64,000 nt of DNA from Climacium dendroides (taxonomy: Eukaryota; Streptophyta; Bryopsida; Hypnales; Climaciaceae), in contig OX467083.1 in NCBI GenBank assembly GCA_950106755.1, positions 47,630,555 to 47,694,554 of the forward strand, in the 5' to 3' direction. How positions within the stretch are numbered: position 1 is the first letter of the stretch; each line of letters starts with the position of its first letter. The notes below the pieces were generated by a model, which saw nothing but the letters and a program-made list of their open reading frames with translations, was not told the DNA's origin and made no database searches. Below are positions 26,225 through 37,426 of the stretch, piece by piece. Made by a program: the position numbers and the translations under genes.

Positions 26225-26374
26225 CACTACTAGAAAATTTCGTTTTTTTGTTGTTTTGGTCGCGTTGATCCGGTCAAAATCTGACAGAAATATGTTGATT
26301 TCAACATATTTCTGTCAGATTTTGACCGGATCAACGCGACCAAAACAACAAAAAAACGAAATTTTCTAGTAGTG
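26225..26374. mobile_element. CACTA-type foldback MITE, perfect 150-bp palindrome
   Basis: Two 74-base arms are exact reverse complements around a 2-base centre (TT). The ends are CACTACTAGAAAATTTCG and its complement. The element is flanked on both sides by CTT (26222-26224 and 26375-26377), the 3-bp target duplication expected for the CACTA (CMC/EnSpm) superfamily. No coding capacity. The lack of any mismatch between arms implies recent insertion or active repair. Confidence 0.9.
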
Positions 26375-28828
26375 CTTCAATATATTGAAAAAGCAATGTG
26401 GTGACAATGTAAGGTACTTTTGGAGATGGAAGCCCACATCCTACAACAACAAAGTCTCCTCCCAATTGAGATTAATCCTAATCAAAATATGTCAACTCTT
26501 TGGCACCTTTGGCCAATTGATGACCAAGCTGCATTTTGTACCTTTTACACATCGTTCAATATCATTTCAACAAAATTAGAAATCTACCACCACCTCTCGT
26601 TTACTCTTGTAAACTTCTTTTCTATTATAATAGGTGGGAGTTGGGATTTTCTTCCGTCCTCTTGCAAACTTGGAGGTACACTTCATGTTTGACAACCATT
26701 ATTAAGCTTGATATTTTGCGTTTGATTTGTGACTAATGCTCGCAATGTACTACTTCAATGTGTCACAGTCCCTTTCAAATGCAATTGTAACATGTTGGGA
26801 AGTATTCATGTTGATATGTGTTTTCTTGCCCTTCAAAGAGTTTGTAGAAGTCATAGTAGACTTTGTCCAAACACAAGGTAGAGAGAAATTGACTTTGTCT
26901 AATTGATGTGAGTATCTTGCATTGCCAATGGGAATGTCCAACTTCCTCTTTGTGCTTCTAAAGATATCTTCTCCTTCCAAATGTAGTATACAAATCTTGA
27001 CACCCTCAACTCCATTTAATATGTGCAATGCCTCTTCTATTTTTTTAGGGCCTTCATTTTATTTTACAACTCTCAACTTTAACTCCCCCTTTAATGAACC
27101 AAATCCAGATGTATGGCTTCTCAAGTATGTATAGTAGTTTGTTATTTGCATCTACACATGGATATTGTAATCGCAAGTCCATTTGAAGCCACTTGTTTCA
27201 CCGATTGTATATAGGCATGCCTGCCATCTCCTCCAAACTCAAATCCAAGAAATTCATTTAGAAATAAATATAATTGTGTTCAAGCACACTTATAGGATCC
27301 ACTAGTGGACCTTAATCAACTTCTTAGGATAATGATTTCTCACTTGTGATAATGCAATGCTTGTCATATTCACTATTATATTGCTCCTCATTTGTTCTAC
27401 TTATGTCTCTAGGGGGTCACCGTCCATGTAGAGATTTGTACATCACGTGCGGCTAGGGTTTTTATTCACATACATAATTGCAAGTATGTGAGCTTTGAGC
27501 ATATGTATAAGTAAATATCCTACAACTATTGAAGGTGTTTATATTATAAACACCTATAAAGTAGGTGTATAGTCTTCTAGGCACATAGGCTCATGATCCT
27601 AGACTCACATAATAGCAACCTTCCACTCAAAGCGTAGTCCATAACTCAAATGTTAAACCCTCACCCTAAGGCAAACAATCGAGCAAACAATACCCCATAG
27701 ACATTGAAGTTTCTATAAATCCCTATAAAATGAACCCCTTAGTGCGTACCTTACACATGATAATAAATCACAAAATCCAAATATGAGACATTGACTATAA
27801 ATAGCAATAATAATCCTAAACTAGAACATGTAAATTCAACAAGAGGAAATTCACTGTAAACCATAAACCTTCAAAGTCATAGCATCCATGGACAACATAT
27901 TCAAACCATTCTTCAAGAATTGGGAAGAGAAGTTGGTGCCATAGGAAGAAACAAGATTCAAAGCATGCAAGCAAAGTACCCAAAGTGAAGCAGGAAACAA
28001 CATTCAAAGCATCCAAAGTGTCTTCAATGGTGCAAAAGAGATGATCAAATTGATTGTAAAATCAAGTAGGGAAAAAAATATCCATTTCATCAAACTGTTA
28101 TACAATTTTCATTTAACCAAGCAAGTCAACAATCCTACAAATTGACCTTATCCACAATAAATTCCTAGGATCTATATCTTTGAGGCTATTTAAAAAAAAT
28201 TACAAATAGGAATATTATTTATATGTGTATCTCACTTATAATTGAGTGTACATTAATTAGTACTCTACAAATTACCTCAATGTTTTTTCTAATTTTTAAC
28301 ACCATGAATCAATACCTCTTTATATTATGCTACACATTGTTTGATAAAAAATCTATATGACCCCTACGGAACTTATATTCCTTTGATTTTTTTTGAGAAG
28401 GGCATTGAAGCTTTAGATGAGAAAAGTGTAGTGTTTAACCCCTCAATACCCACGAGGCTCAAAACGAGCTCCTGTGAGTTGAAAAACGAAGGAGGCATGG
28501 TCGGATCTTCACGATAGTGCTGATGTAAATTGACAAGAGGAAAGATACTGGACGCAGATGGTTTAGAACTTTGAAGCCAATCCCTTCAAGCCCTACCCTG
28601 AATTTCTTACAGGTAATAGCAAATGAAATCAAACATGATAGTTGTTGTATGAACTAAAACATTGCAAATTCTCCCCCTCTCCAAAAAAAAGATATAAAAA
28701 TGAAATCAAATGTGGTTACAAATGCTTTATACTATCCAACACAATAGGGCTAGAAATGGTTCAACCCAAATACCAAATGTCTAGAGTTTTACCAAGCTCA
28801 AGCCCTCAAAATACAGCTAATGTCTCGG
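26375..28828. other. Intergenic region, possible decayed coding remnant
   Basis: Several overlapping frames of 60-92 codons on both strands at 26385-27134 have slightly less biased composition than their surroundings, but none carries a motif I recognise. They could be remnants of a transposon gene. The rest is AT-rich with no feature. Confidence 0.3.
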
Positions 28829-29409
28829 GGGGTGCACTACAAAGGAAGTTCATGAGTAAGGAGCAACCAAATTTTGAACACCCTATATTATATCCTAAAA
28901 TTTTATTTTTTTTCTAAAAAAAAAATATGAATAGATTTTCCTACTTTGAAAGTTTATGTTATGAATTATCAGTATTTTTTTGGGTTAATAATAATTAGTT
29001 ACAAATTTTAGAAGAAAAAAGATACACTGTAAAGCTAAAAATAACTTTCACATCCTATATTATATAAGAAAAAAAAATTTGAAAAATAAAAAAAAATCTA
29101 TTAAATAGCTTTCTACTAAAAGCTTATTTTGGCTTAATATTGATACAATAGTCATCTTCATGTGATCTCTATAAATATTTTAGTTGAAAAACATGCCATT
29201 TTAGTTCATTTTTCAATCCTTTCTAAACAATATATCACATATTATTTAGGATTGAAATTTTTGGCAATGGAAACCTATAGACATTGTTAAACAAAGCTCA
29301 AAGTTGTAGGTTGAAATTATAATTTATTAGAAAGTAATTAGGAAAAGTAGAAATGGATAGTTAGGGTTTGGTTGTTCCTCACCCATGAACTTCCTTTGTA
29401 GTGCACCCC
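28829..29409. mobile_element. 581-bp element with inverted ends, no coding capacity
   Basis: The left end GGGGTGCACTACAAAGGAAG matches the inverted right end (complement of CTTCCTTTGTAGTGCACCCC). Similarity continues inward for at least 35 bases, through TTCATG and GGA(G/A)CAACCAAA. TCGG flanks both sides (28825-28828, 29410-29413) as a possible 4-bp duplication. The interior is AT-rich without a frame. The embedded CACTACAA suggests a CACTA relative, but the flank does not fit a 3-bp duplication, so the class is open. Confidence 0.6.
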
Positions 29410-29756
29410 TCGGGGCTAAGGTTCTTTTGATTGCTAATAAAAACAGCAACCGTAAACCCTACTACCACCCTTACGCAACAATCTACAAGCGCAAATAAAA
29501 TGAACAGAAGGACTACACCGAGTTGCAGGGTACCACTATGAGAAAATGAATGTTTTATGACTGCAAAATATGACTGTAGTGAGTCAAAAAATCAAAAATG
29601 TGACTCAAGCAAAAATCACTGTAGATGGTCGAGATAAGACTAGGATGAGTCATAACTGAGTCATTCACTTTCAGTCATATGATTGGTGAGTCATATTTGC
29701 AATCATATGGATTTGGAAGTATAATAATCCATTTTTAAACGTATTTTGCCAACATG

Positions 29757-29971
29757 CACTACAAGAGAAACTTGTCCTAATTGACAAAAATCAGCCCGTC
29801 CTAATCTACAAAAATTTGGCAGATTTTTGTCAATTAGGACAAAAAACTGTCCGAATTGACAGAAAATTATCCAAATTGACAAAAATCTGTCAATTTTCTA
29901 TAGATTAGGACGAGCTGATTTTTGTCAATTAGGACGAGTTTCTGTCATTTTGGACAGGTTTTCTTGTAGTG
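29757..29971. mobile_element. CACTA-type MITE nested in the larger element
   Basis: 215 bp with ends CACTACAAGAGAAACTTGTC and the complement CACTACAAGAAAACCTGTCC. It is flanked by ATG on both sides (29754-29756, 29972-29974). The interior repeats TCCTAATTGACAAAAATC-like phrases in both orientations. Confidence 0.85.
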
Positions 29972-30359
29972 ATGGCATATATGTTGACCACCCTTGGAGG
30001 TTTGACTTTCTCATGAGCTGCTCGGACAATAGAAAAACCCCTATGTGGCATGTAATTGTGCTCAGTCATATTTTGGTTGACGTGGAATGTAATTGTAGTA
30101 AGTCATATTTTGAGTGATATGTAATACGACTATATAGAGTTATATTTTAAAGAATATGAAATATAATCGTGGTGAGTCATATTTTGAATAATATTTTAAG
30201 TGATATGGATGCGGTGAGTCATATTTCGAGTCATATTTTAAGTGATATGGAGTATAACTATTATGAATCATATTTTGGTTGATGCAGCATATGACTATCA
30301 GGAATCATATTTTGGTTGATGAAGCATATGACTATTGTGAATCATTTTTTTGTTCAAGT

Positions 30360-30920
30360 TAGTACTAAAAGATAATAAGAAGTAAAAGCTAAAGTATAAT
30401 AAGAGGCAACAAAAACTAAAACTAAAAATCAATAAGAAGTAAGAATAAGACAAGTAAAGATGTAATAAAAGATTAACAACAACTATAAAGCAACAACAAA
30501 TTAACAACAAATAAGATGTAAAAAGCAACAATAGATTAGTAACAACTAAGAAACAACAACTAAAACCTCAATAATTAAACAACAACAACAAAAACACAAC
30601 AATACAACAATTAAAACTTCAAAAAATAAAAGGAGGAAGAAGAAACAAGAGTTAGAAAGCAACAACACAACAACCAAAGCAACAACACAACAACTAAAGC
30701 ACAACAACACAACAATTAGTACTTCAAAAAACAAAAGAAAAAAGAAAAAAGAGTTAAAAGCAACAACAACACAACAACACAACAATTAATACTTCAAAAA
30801 AAAAGAAAAAAAAGAAAAAAGAGTTAGAAAGCAACAATATAACAACCAAAGCACAACAACACAACAATTAGAACTTCAAAAAACAAAAGGAGGAAGAAGA
30901 TACAAGAGTTGAAAAACAAG
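30360..30920. repeat. AAC-rich low-complexity tandem array
   Basis: CAACAACAC-type runs alternate with ACTTCAAAAAA(C/T)AAAAG, GAAGAA and AGAGTTA-AA blocks, in imperfect units of roughly 80-120 bases. It is part of the CACTA-type element. The long minus-strand frames here are poly-Leu/Val/Phe artefacts. Confidence 0.8.
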
Positions 30921-30939
30921 AAGATGAAGCACATGAAGT

Positions 30940-31060
30940 GGCGGCTAGGGTTTCAAAACCCTAAAAGTAGCGGCTAGGGTTTTAAAACCCTAAAAAATGA
31001 CAGCTAGGATTTCAAGATCCTCAAAAAACAACGGCTACGATTTTACAATTTTGAGCAATG
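30940..31060. repeat. Four-unit tandem repeat with telobox-like CTAGGGTTT
   Basis: Units begin at about 30942, 30971, 31001 and 31032 with (C/A)GGCTAGGG, CGGCTAGGGT, CAGCTAGGAT and CGGCTACGAT, spaced 29-31 bases apart. The first two contain TAGGGTTT and its inverse AAACCCTA. They decay rightwards. Confidence 0.75.
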
Positions 31061-31416
31061 ATTTATTTACATTTTTTTAGGTTGCCCGGAAAAAAACTTC
31101 AAAAAAAATGTGAACTTACAAAAATGTGACTATAGAATATGACTGCATGTTGTCATATATGCAAAAATATGATTAACAAATATGACTGGTATTCCCCTAA
31201 TACGTTTCCTACGGTTCCCTAAAAAGTATTTTGCCGTTCTCCATGCATGTATACTATACACCCATGAAGTACAAAGGCAAAATATGACTGGCAGTCACAT
31301 TTGTAGTCATGTTTTTTTCCAACGTTGTGGGATCCAAAAATATGACTGCGAGCAGTTGTCAGTCATCCTCAATCATATTTTTGCAGTCATAAAACAATTG
31401 AATCCTAATAGTGTAC

Positions 31417-34400
31417 GGTGATCCTTCTCCTCTTCAAGGAACATCCAACTTCCACACGCTTCGAGTTCATCCACCTACCAACTTCATGAGGATCGAAGTT
31501 GCTACTACCCAAACACATGATATGATTAGAATCAATGTGCCAATTGCATCGTACACTTCTTGTTATATGGACAAGAGCAAAACAAGGCTCATTGCATAGC
31601 CAAACGGATTCACCGGGTGGACTACAGGCTATACAAACTCACCGCTGTTTTCTCTTGCAATGTTTACAACAACAAGGCCACTAATTTGTGTTGCGAACAA
31701 ATTGGTGTAGTTTCGTATTACAAGCACTGTGGTGCAAATAGATTTGAGGCAATGGAGGTTCAACCATCTTTAGCACCTCGTGTGTTTGTTTTAATTGGCT
31801 ACATGACCAACTGTCAAACTAGGTGAACCGGTTGACATTTGCACAACCAATCACATTACCTGTACAACACGAGTCGTATAGGTGCCCTCAGAGAAGCTTT
31901 GTTCAGAATTTCATGGAGTGATTGTCATTTTGGAGGTTCTAAATTCTATTGTAAATGTTCAATTGTGTTGAAATTATGTAGAAGTGTTCATGACTTTGCT
32001 ATCTTGTATGCTCTAAAATTTGGCGTGAATCTAGTAAGTAGAACGTGCTCATTCATAGACTAGAAGGTTGGTACTACTGTAAAATGGCCATTTTTCCAAT
32101 TGTACTTGTTGTAGATCAAACATTATAAACTCCCAATCCAAGCGGTGGATTTTCCAAGAAATTTGATCAATGGGCTCCTCCTGAAGATTAGCAACTATTT
32201 CAACGATGAACGTGCAAACAACTTCCTACATCAAACGCTTTGCTTTGCATTCTGACAGGTGGTCTGGAAAACTTTTGCCGTAAACAAAATGGTAGGGGCG
32301 TTGAGGGGTTAATATGCCCTTGTGGCCATTGACTTAGATTGATTTTTTATAAACTCCGTCTATAAATGAATACACAATACTTACTGCTTATAATAGGGTG
32401 ATTACTACTACACTTGAAGTGCTTATTGTTTACTCTAAAAGGTTGTTGTTTGTTGTTTACTGTCCTGTCTTACTTGAACATTTCTTGTTTCTTATTGCTT
32501 ATTACTTATTGGTTATAATCCCATATTGTCTGTTACTTGTTATTTATTGTTTATTATCCTAAATTGCTTGTTTATTGTTTATTGTCCTATATTGCTTGTA
32601 GCATATTGTTTATTATTTATTGTTCCATACTGTTTGTTTTACATTTGTCAACTTCTTCTTTGCATACATAGATTCATTCAAGTGTAAAGTATGTTGATTG
32701 GAAATCATCTAGATTCATATAACAAAATTGTGATTTTATGAATGGAGGATTGAATACAACTACAATAAGGGTATGTATATTGCCTACTCTTGCTAGTAGC
32801 ACTTCTTTATAGGATAAAAATACACCTGATTTTAGGTCCTTCAATTTTAACCTTATAGTCACAAGAAGTAAATTCCCTTGTGAAGATTGATGAAGTGAAA
32901 CATCCCACAATTCAAACTTAAGATATTAGTATGAAGGAAGTTTCTCTATGTGCATAGGGCGACAAAATGACAAACATCAAGTCCCCCATATTCTAATTTG
33001 ATTTTAAGGAGAAGGAACACTTAATAAATACCCACTATAGGTCCAAAGCTTTGCTATCATATGATAATTCCAACCAAAGCTAAAACAAGCACAAAGGACA
33101 AAATTTACTAAGATGGATTCTAATAGGTTCACATATTCAAAGCTTTGCCACTTGTGCAAGACAAAAGCTTCCAACGTGAAAAATGATGGAAAACACCCAC
33201 AACACAAAATAGTGGAAAGGTGAGATTTCTAATAAACAACATGAAATTGAACTTTATTGTTATTTAGAACTAAAACTTAGAAAATAATCTAAACACTTAG
33301 AACATCAACAAATATGTGTCTATAGATCAAGGTTCTAGGGGAAATTCTTAGAAAAGGGATTTTCCACACAAGGAGCTAGTGCAAGATTACAATAAGGAAA
33401 TAACAACCTCAAACAACTTAATCAACTTTCCAAAATGCAATTGCTAGTACTAAAATTCAAGAGACCATGTGATGAAGCAAAAAAATGCTAAAACTTGAAA
33501 AGTCCCTTTAAGAGGTGCACAAGACACTCAGAAAAATAGCAAAAATGCTCAAGAAATACAAATGGATATAAAGATGGCCAAATTAGCAAAATACTAAAAT
33601 GACAAAACATCAAAAGTTTGACAATAAAAATGGGGGTAGTTTGTAAGAAGAGAGAAGGGACTTTTACACTTTTCCCAAGGCCTCCTTTTCCTCCTTTTAA
33701 CCTCTAGAAGTTTTTAGAATTAATTGTTAATTATTTCTAACTACTAGAAAAAAGTCAAATCTATTGCTAGACTTTATTTAATTTTTGGAAAAAGTTCCAA
33801 ATGGAAAATGGATTACGCCATTAGCTTTAGAAAACTCATATCAATGTGGTAATCTTGCTATCCCTACTCCTAGATCATTTGGGCTCATATAATTAGCAAA
33901 AAAAAGGAAATGTAAAAAATTTGGATGATAAAATTTGAATTTTTCAAATATTTTGTTTGAAGTGGCTAGAAGGGTTTCTTTTTTAATATTGCAAGCTCTC
34001 AGTATGTTAGTCATTGTCTCAAAATCATTCAAATTTTGCCTAAATTTGAGGAAACTTCTAATTCATATATTTATTGGTATCAAAATGCCTAGAAACTTGT
34101 CAAGGCGCATTATTATTACTAAACATTTTAGCAAATTTTTACTGAACTTTTATAATTGTTTGGATAATTTATAGGAATTTGTCATCACTTATTAAAGCAA
34201 TTAACTTTCTTTAAAATCATCTTGTGTATTCAAGAAAAATCCAATTTGGAGGGATAACATTTAGAAAGTTCCTAAACACTAAGTGTAGGCTCATATTCTT
34301 ACTTTGCACTATTTTGTAAAAGGCTAATTTTAATTACTTCCTTTAAATTTTGATGAAAAAGAAACATTTTGATAGGAAGTCAATTTTGACAAATTGATTT

Positions 34401-34919
34401 TGTTATTGAGCTTCTAACATGTTTCAATGTCAAAAACACTTCTCTTCAATCTTTGGTCGCATTGCCCTGACATTCAACTTGAATTATTACCTACAATACC
34501 AATATCTAACTTTCTATGGTTCTTTCAAAATGCATAATAATATCTAATTTGACACACTAAAAGTGTATCTAAGGCTAAAGGACTTTTCTACTATGGACTA
34601 CTAACTTTTGTTTAATTAGGCTTTCTTACATGTACTTTACAGGTTCTGTTCAATTTCTATCAAAAATCTTGCTATAATTAGGCTTGGCTATCTTTTCAAA
34701 TTCCTTATTGTCTCTCAAATAGTTAATCAAACTCTAAAAATAAAGAATTAAAGTGGTTTAGACACTTTGAGCTTCTCAGGGATAAATCACTATATTAGTA
34801 GGGATTTTTACCAATTATGGTTTGAACACTCTTTTTCTAACTTTTTGACTAAGAATTCTACTAACTAAAAACAAAAATGAAAAAAAAAATCATAAGGCTA
34901 GAGTAGGAACTTAGGGGCT
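31417..34919. other. Intergenic region with possible coding remnant and low-complexity TTATTGTTTATTGTC repeats
   Basis: From 31430 to 32070 the sequence is less AT-biased and carries frames such as 31560-31826 (GVVSYYKHCGANRFEAMEV), but no family is recognisable and stops interrupt it; it may be a transposon-captured or dead gene fragment. At about 32390-32640, TTATTGTTTATTGTCCTATA-type phrases repeat. From 32640 to 34919 no feature is seen. Confidence 0.35.
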
Positions 34920-36120
34920 CATACCCCCCAAGTTGAATTGGAGGGTCAAGTGGCCTAAATTCAATTCAATTGACTCTTCCTTAGATTAATGTTGGATTGG
35001 ATTGGAATAGACTAATTTCCAATCCAATTTTCTATGTGGCATAGCACTATCACTTCATGTAAAATGGATCTACACAAAAGTTGGATTGGGGGATTAAATT
35101 GTTTGGATTCAATCCAATCCCGCTTTTTGTTAGTTGAAATTGGATTGAGTTGGAGTAGAACCCCATTTTTATGTGCCATAATACTGTCATATTATGTGAA
35201 ATAGGTTCCCTCTTCAAATTGAATTTGGGAATCAAGTTACCTAGATTCAATCCAATCCATTATTGTGTAAATTACAATTAGATTGGATTAGTGTAAATTA
35301 ATTTTCAATTCAATCTTTTATATGGCATTACATTGTCATGGGATGTTGCATCATCAAGTGCATCATGGGTCCTCCCAAGTTGACTAATGGATTGAATTAC
35401 TTGAATTCAATCTAATCCAACTTTGAGTAGGATAGAATTGAATAGAAATGGAATAGATTAATTTTCAGTCTAATTTTCTACTTGGCATACTATTGTCATA
35501 CTTGTTGTCATATCATGTTAAATGGGTCCCCTTTCTAAATTGAATTGGAGGATCTAGTTGTTTAGATTCAATCCGATCCATTCTTGTGTGGAGTTAGGAT
35601 TGGATTGAGTTGGGGTAGATTAATGTTCACTCAAATTTTCTATGTGGAACAATATTGTCATATCATTTAGCATGGATCCCTTCCTCTGAGTTGATTGAGG
35701 GATCAAATTGCATGGATTCAATCCAATCCTTTCTTGCATAGTGTAGGATTGGAATACGTGGTTGAATTAAATTGGAGTAGATTAATATTCAATCCAATTC
35801 ATATGTGGCATAATTCTATCATGTTATATTGTATGAATCCCCTTAAGACGGATTAGGGGATAAGTTATCTAAATTTAATCAAATCCAACTTTGTATGGAT
35901 TAAGATTGAATTGAATTAGAGTAAATTAGTTTTGAATCCAATCCCTATGTAGCTTGACACTCGTAGATCCCCTCTAATGTTTGATTTGGAGACTAAAGCA
36001 CCTCGATTCAATTCAATCCAACTTTAAGTAGGTTAGGGTTGAATGGGATGTGGATAAATTAATTTTCAATCCAATCACTATATGGCATAATACTCTTATA
36101 TCATGTAGCATAGGCCACCA
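34920..36120. repeat. Satellite-like array, about eight diverged units of 136-162 bp
   Basis: Each unit has (G/A)TGGCATAA-TACT(G/A)TCAT, then ATGTGAAATGGGTCCCCT-like sequence, TTGAATTGG(A/G)GGATCAA, GATTCAATCCAATCC, and GGATTG(G/A)ATT-AG-GTAGATTAATTTTCA. Unit starts fall at about 35036, 35172, 35322, 35484, 35644, 35803, 35946 and 36082. No coding frame. Confidence 0.75.
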
Positions 36121-37426
36121 AAATATAGTAAAAATTCATTATTAAAGATTAAAAAATACAAGAAGATATCTTTCTATGTAATTCAAGGAAGTGAAATCAT
36201 CTCATCTTCTAGAAGAAATACTCTTAGAAACCTAGATTTCCTTCAATTAAACAAGAACACTCCTATATTTGGTGAATAAGGTTATTGTTAACAAGTGATT
36301 TACAATAAACATTGTAAAGACTCTCATTCCAAAATTACTAAACCACAAATGTATTGGATGTTACAACATCTTTAAGTTACAAAGATGATGGTGATTTTCC
36401 TATCAAATAATCCAAATTCATTTTTCAATATTGCAACAATAAAGAAAAAATACAATATTAACTTCAAAAAAAATTATAATACATCTTTAATATTAAATAT
36501 TTATTTCCAATGCAATATCTATTGATAAATAAGATACTATTGTCCTGTTTCAAACCTTCATATTGTATGCACATTGTATATATTGTAGTATGAAAAATAT
36601 ACATTAGTATATTACATAATTTCTAATATTGCATTAGTCTTTAATGTGTATTGTATATTAAGGCAGTATCATTTAAAATGAAGCAAATTTGTATGACAAC
36701 CTTCACTATGAAGGAAAGAGCTTTCAATTTTTAACACTTTGCAACTAAAGTTTGAATTTGAAGTTAGTTCAAGGTCCTTTCGGACCAATTATCATTCATT
36801 TTTATACTTAAAGCTTACAACTAAAATTTGAACTAAATTAAAGAAAATTATATTAAGCAAAAAATAATTTCTAGAGTTGTAGCAACATTACATAGTAAAG
36901 TACTATAATATATTACAAGTTATAAGGTGGTCAAAATTAAAATTGGTCAATTTTTAACATACCCTTGGGCCCTAATCTTCAAATCTACTATTCCAGAAAT
37001 CCACAAATCCCCTCTTTGAAGCTGAACCAACTCGTAGATCTACTCCCATCCCGAAAAATGACCCCCCTGGGTACACCGCAACCAAGCCAGGACGGGCGGC
37101 CGAACATCTACTCTCCCGCCTGCGAAATCTACGCATCGTAAGATTGGGGTGGGGTCTTGGGTGCTGAGTGATGCCCTTCAGGGTCTTGTTAATCATGTTC
37201 CGCGCAAGTTGACGTTCTCGTTGTTGTTGCATTCCTGGTGATCAGCTTGCGAGACGATAACTGTAACGGGCGGCATCCCTCATCATGCAGCCGACCTCCG
37301 CCGTGCGCTCGTCTATTGATTTTGTCACAGCATTTGGTAGGTTTTGTGTGTGAAGCTTTGTTGGTGCGGGGACATTGGGAGACGAAGAAGGCGTCTGGGT
37401 TGGAGTCCCGCGTGGGGGGAGCAGCA
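36121..37426. other. Intergenic region and DCP5 upstream flank
   Basis: AT-rich until about 36960, then markedly GC-richer into the DCP5 start, which suggests promoter and 5' UTR from about 37000. I see no clear TATA box. Overlapping minus-strand frames here look like composition artefacts. Confidence 0.45.

Larger units (their letters stand above)
29534..31413. mobile_element. Non-autonomous CACTA-type element with subterminal repeats
   Basis: The left end CACTATGAGAAAATGAATG pairs with the right end (complement CACTATTAGGATTCAATTG), and both continue into TTTTATGACTGCAAAA. TAC flanks both sides (29531-29533, 31414-31416) as a 3-bp target duplication. Both subterminal zones are crowded with short ATGACT/AGTCAT motifs in both orientations, at about 29560-29710, 30060-30345 and 31125-31400, as expected for transposase-binding repeats of CACTA elements. 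The interior holds an AAC-rich array and four units of a (C/A)GGCTAGGGTTT-like repeat. A second MITE is nested at 29757-29971. No transposase. Confidence 0.8.

Noticed and set aside
26385..27134. Cluster of short frames on both strands
   Set aside because: No recognisable domain, and frames on both strands overlap. Mentioned only as a possible remnant.
30298..30785. Hydrophobic minus-strand frames of 77-79 codons
   Set aside because: They are the reverse translation of AAC/AAG low-complexity DNA (runs of Leu, Val, Phe, Cys), not membrane proteins.
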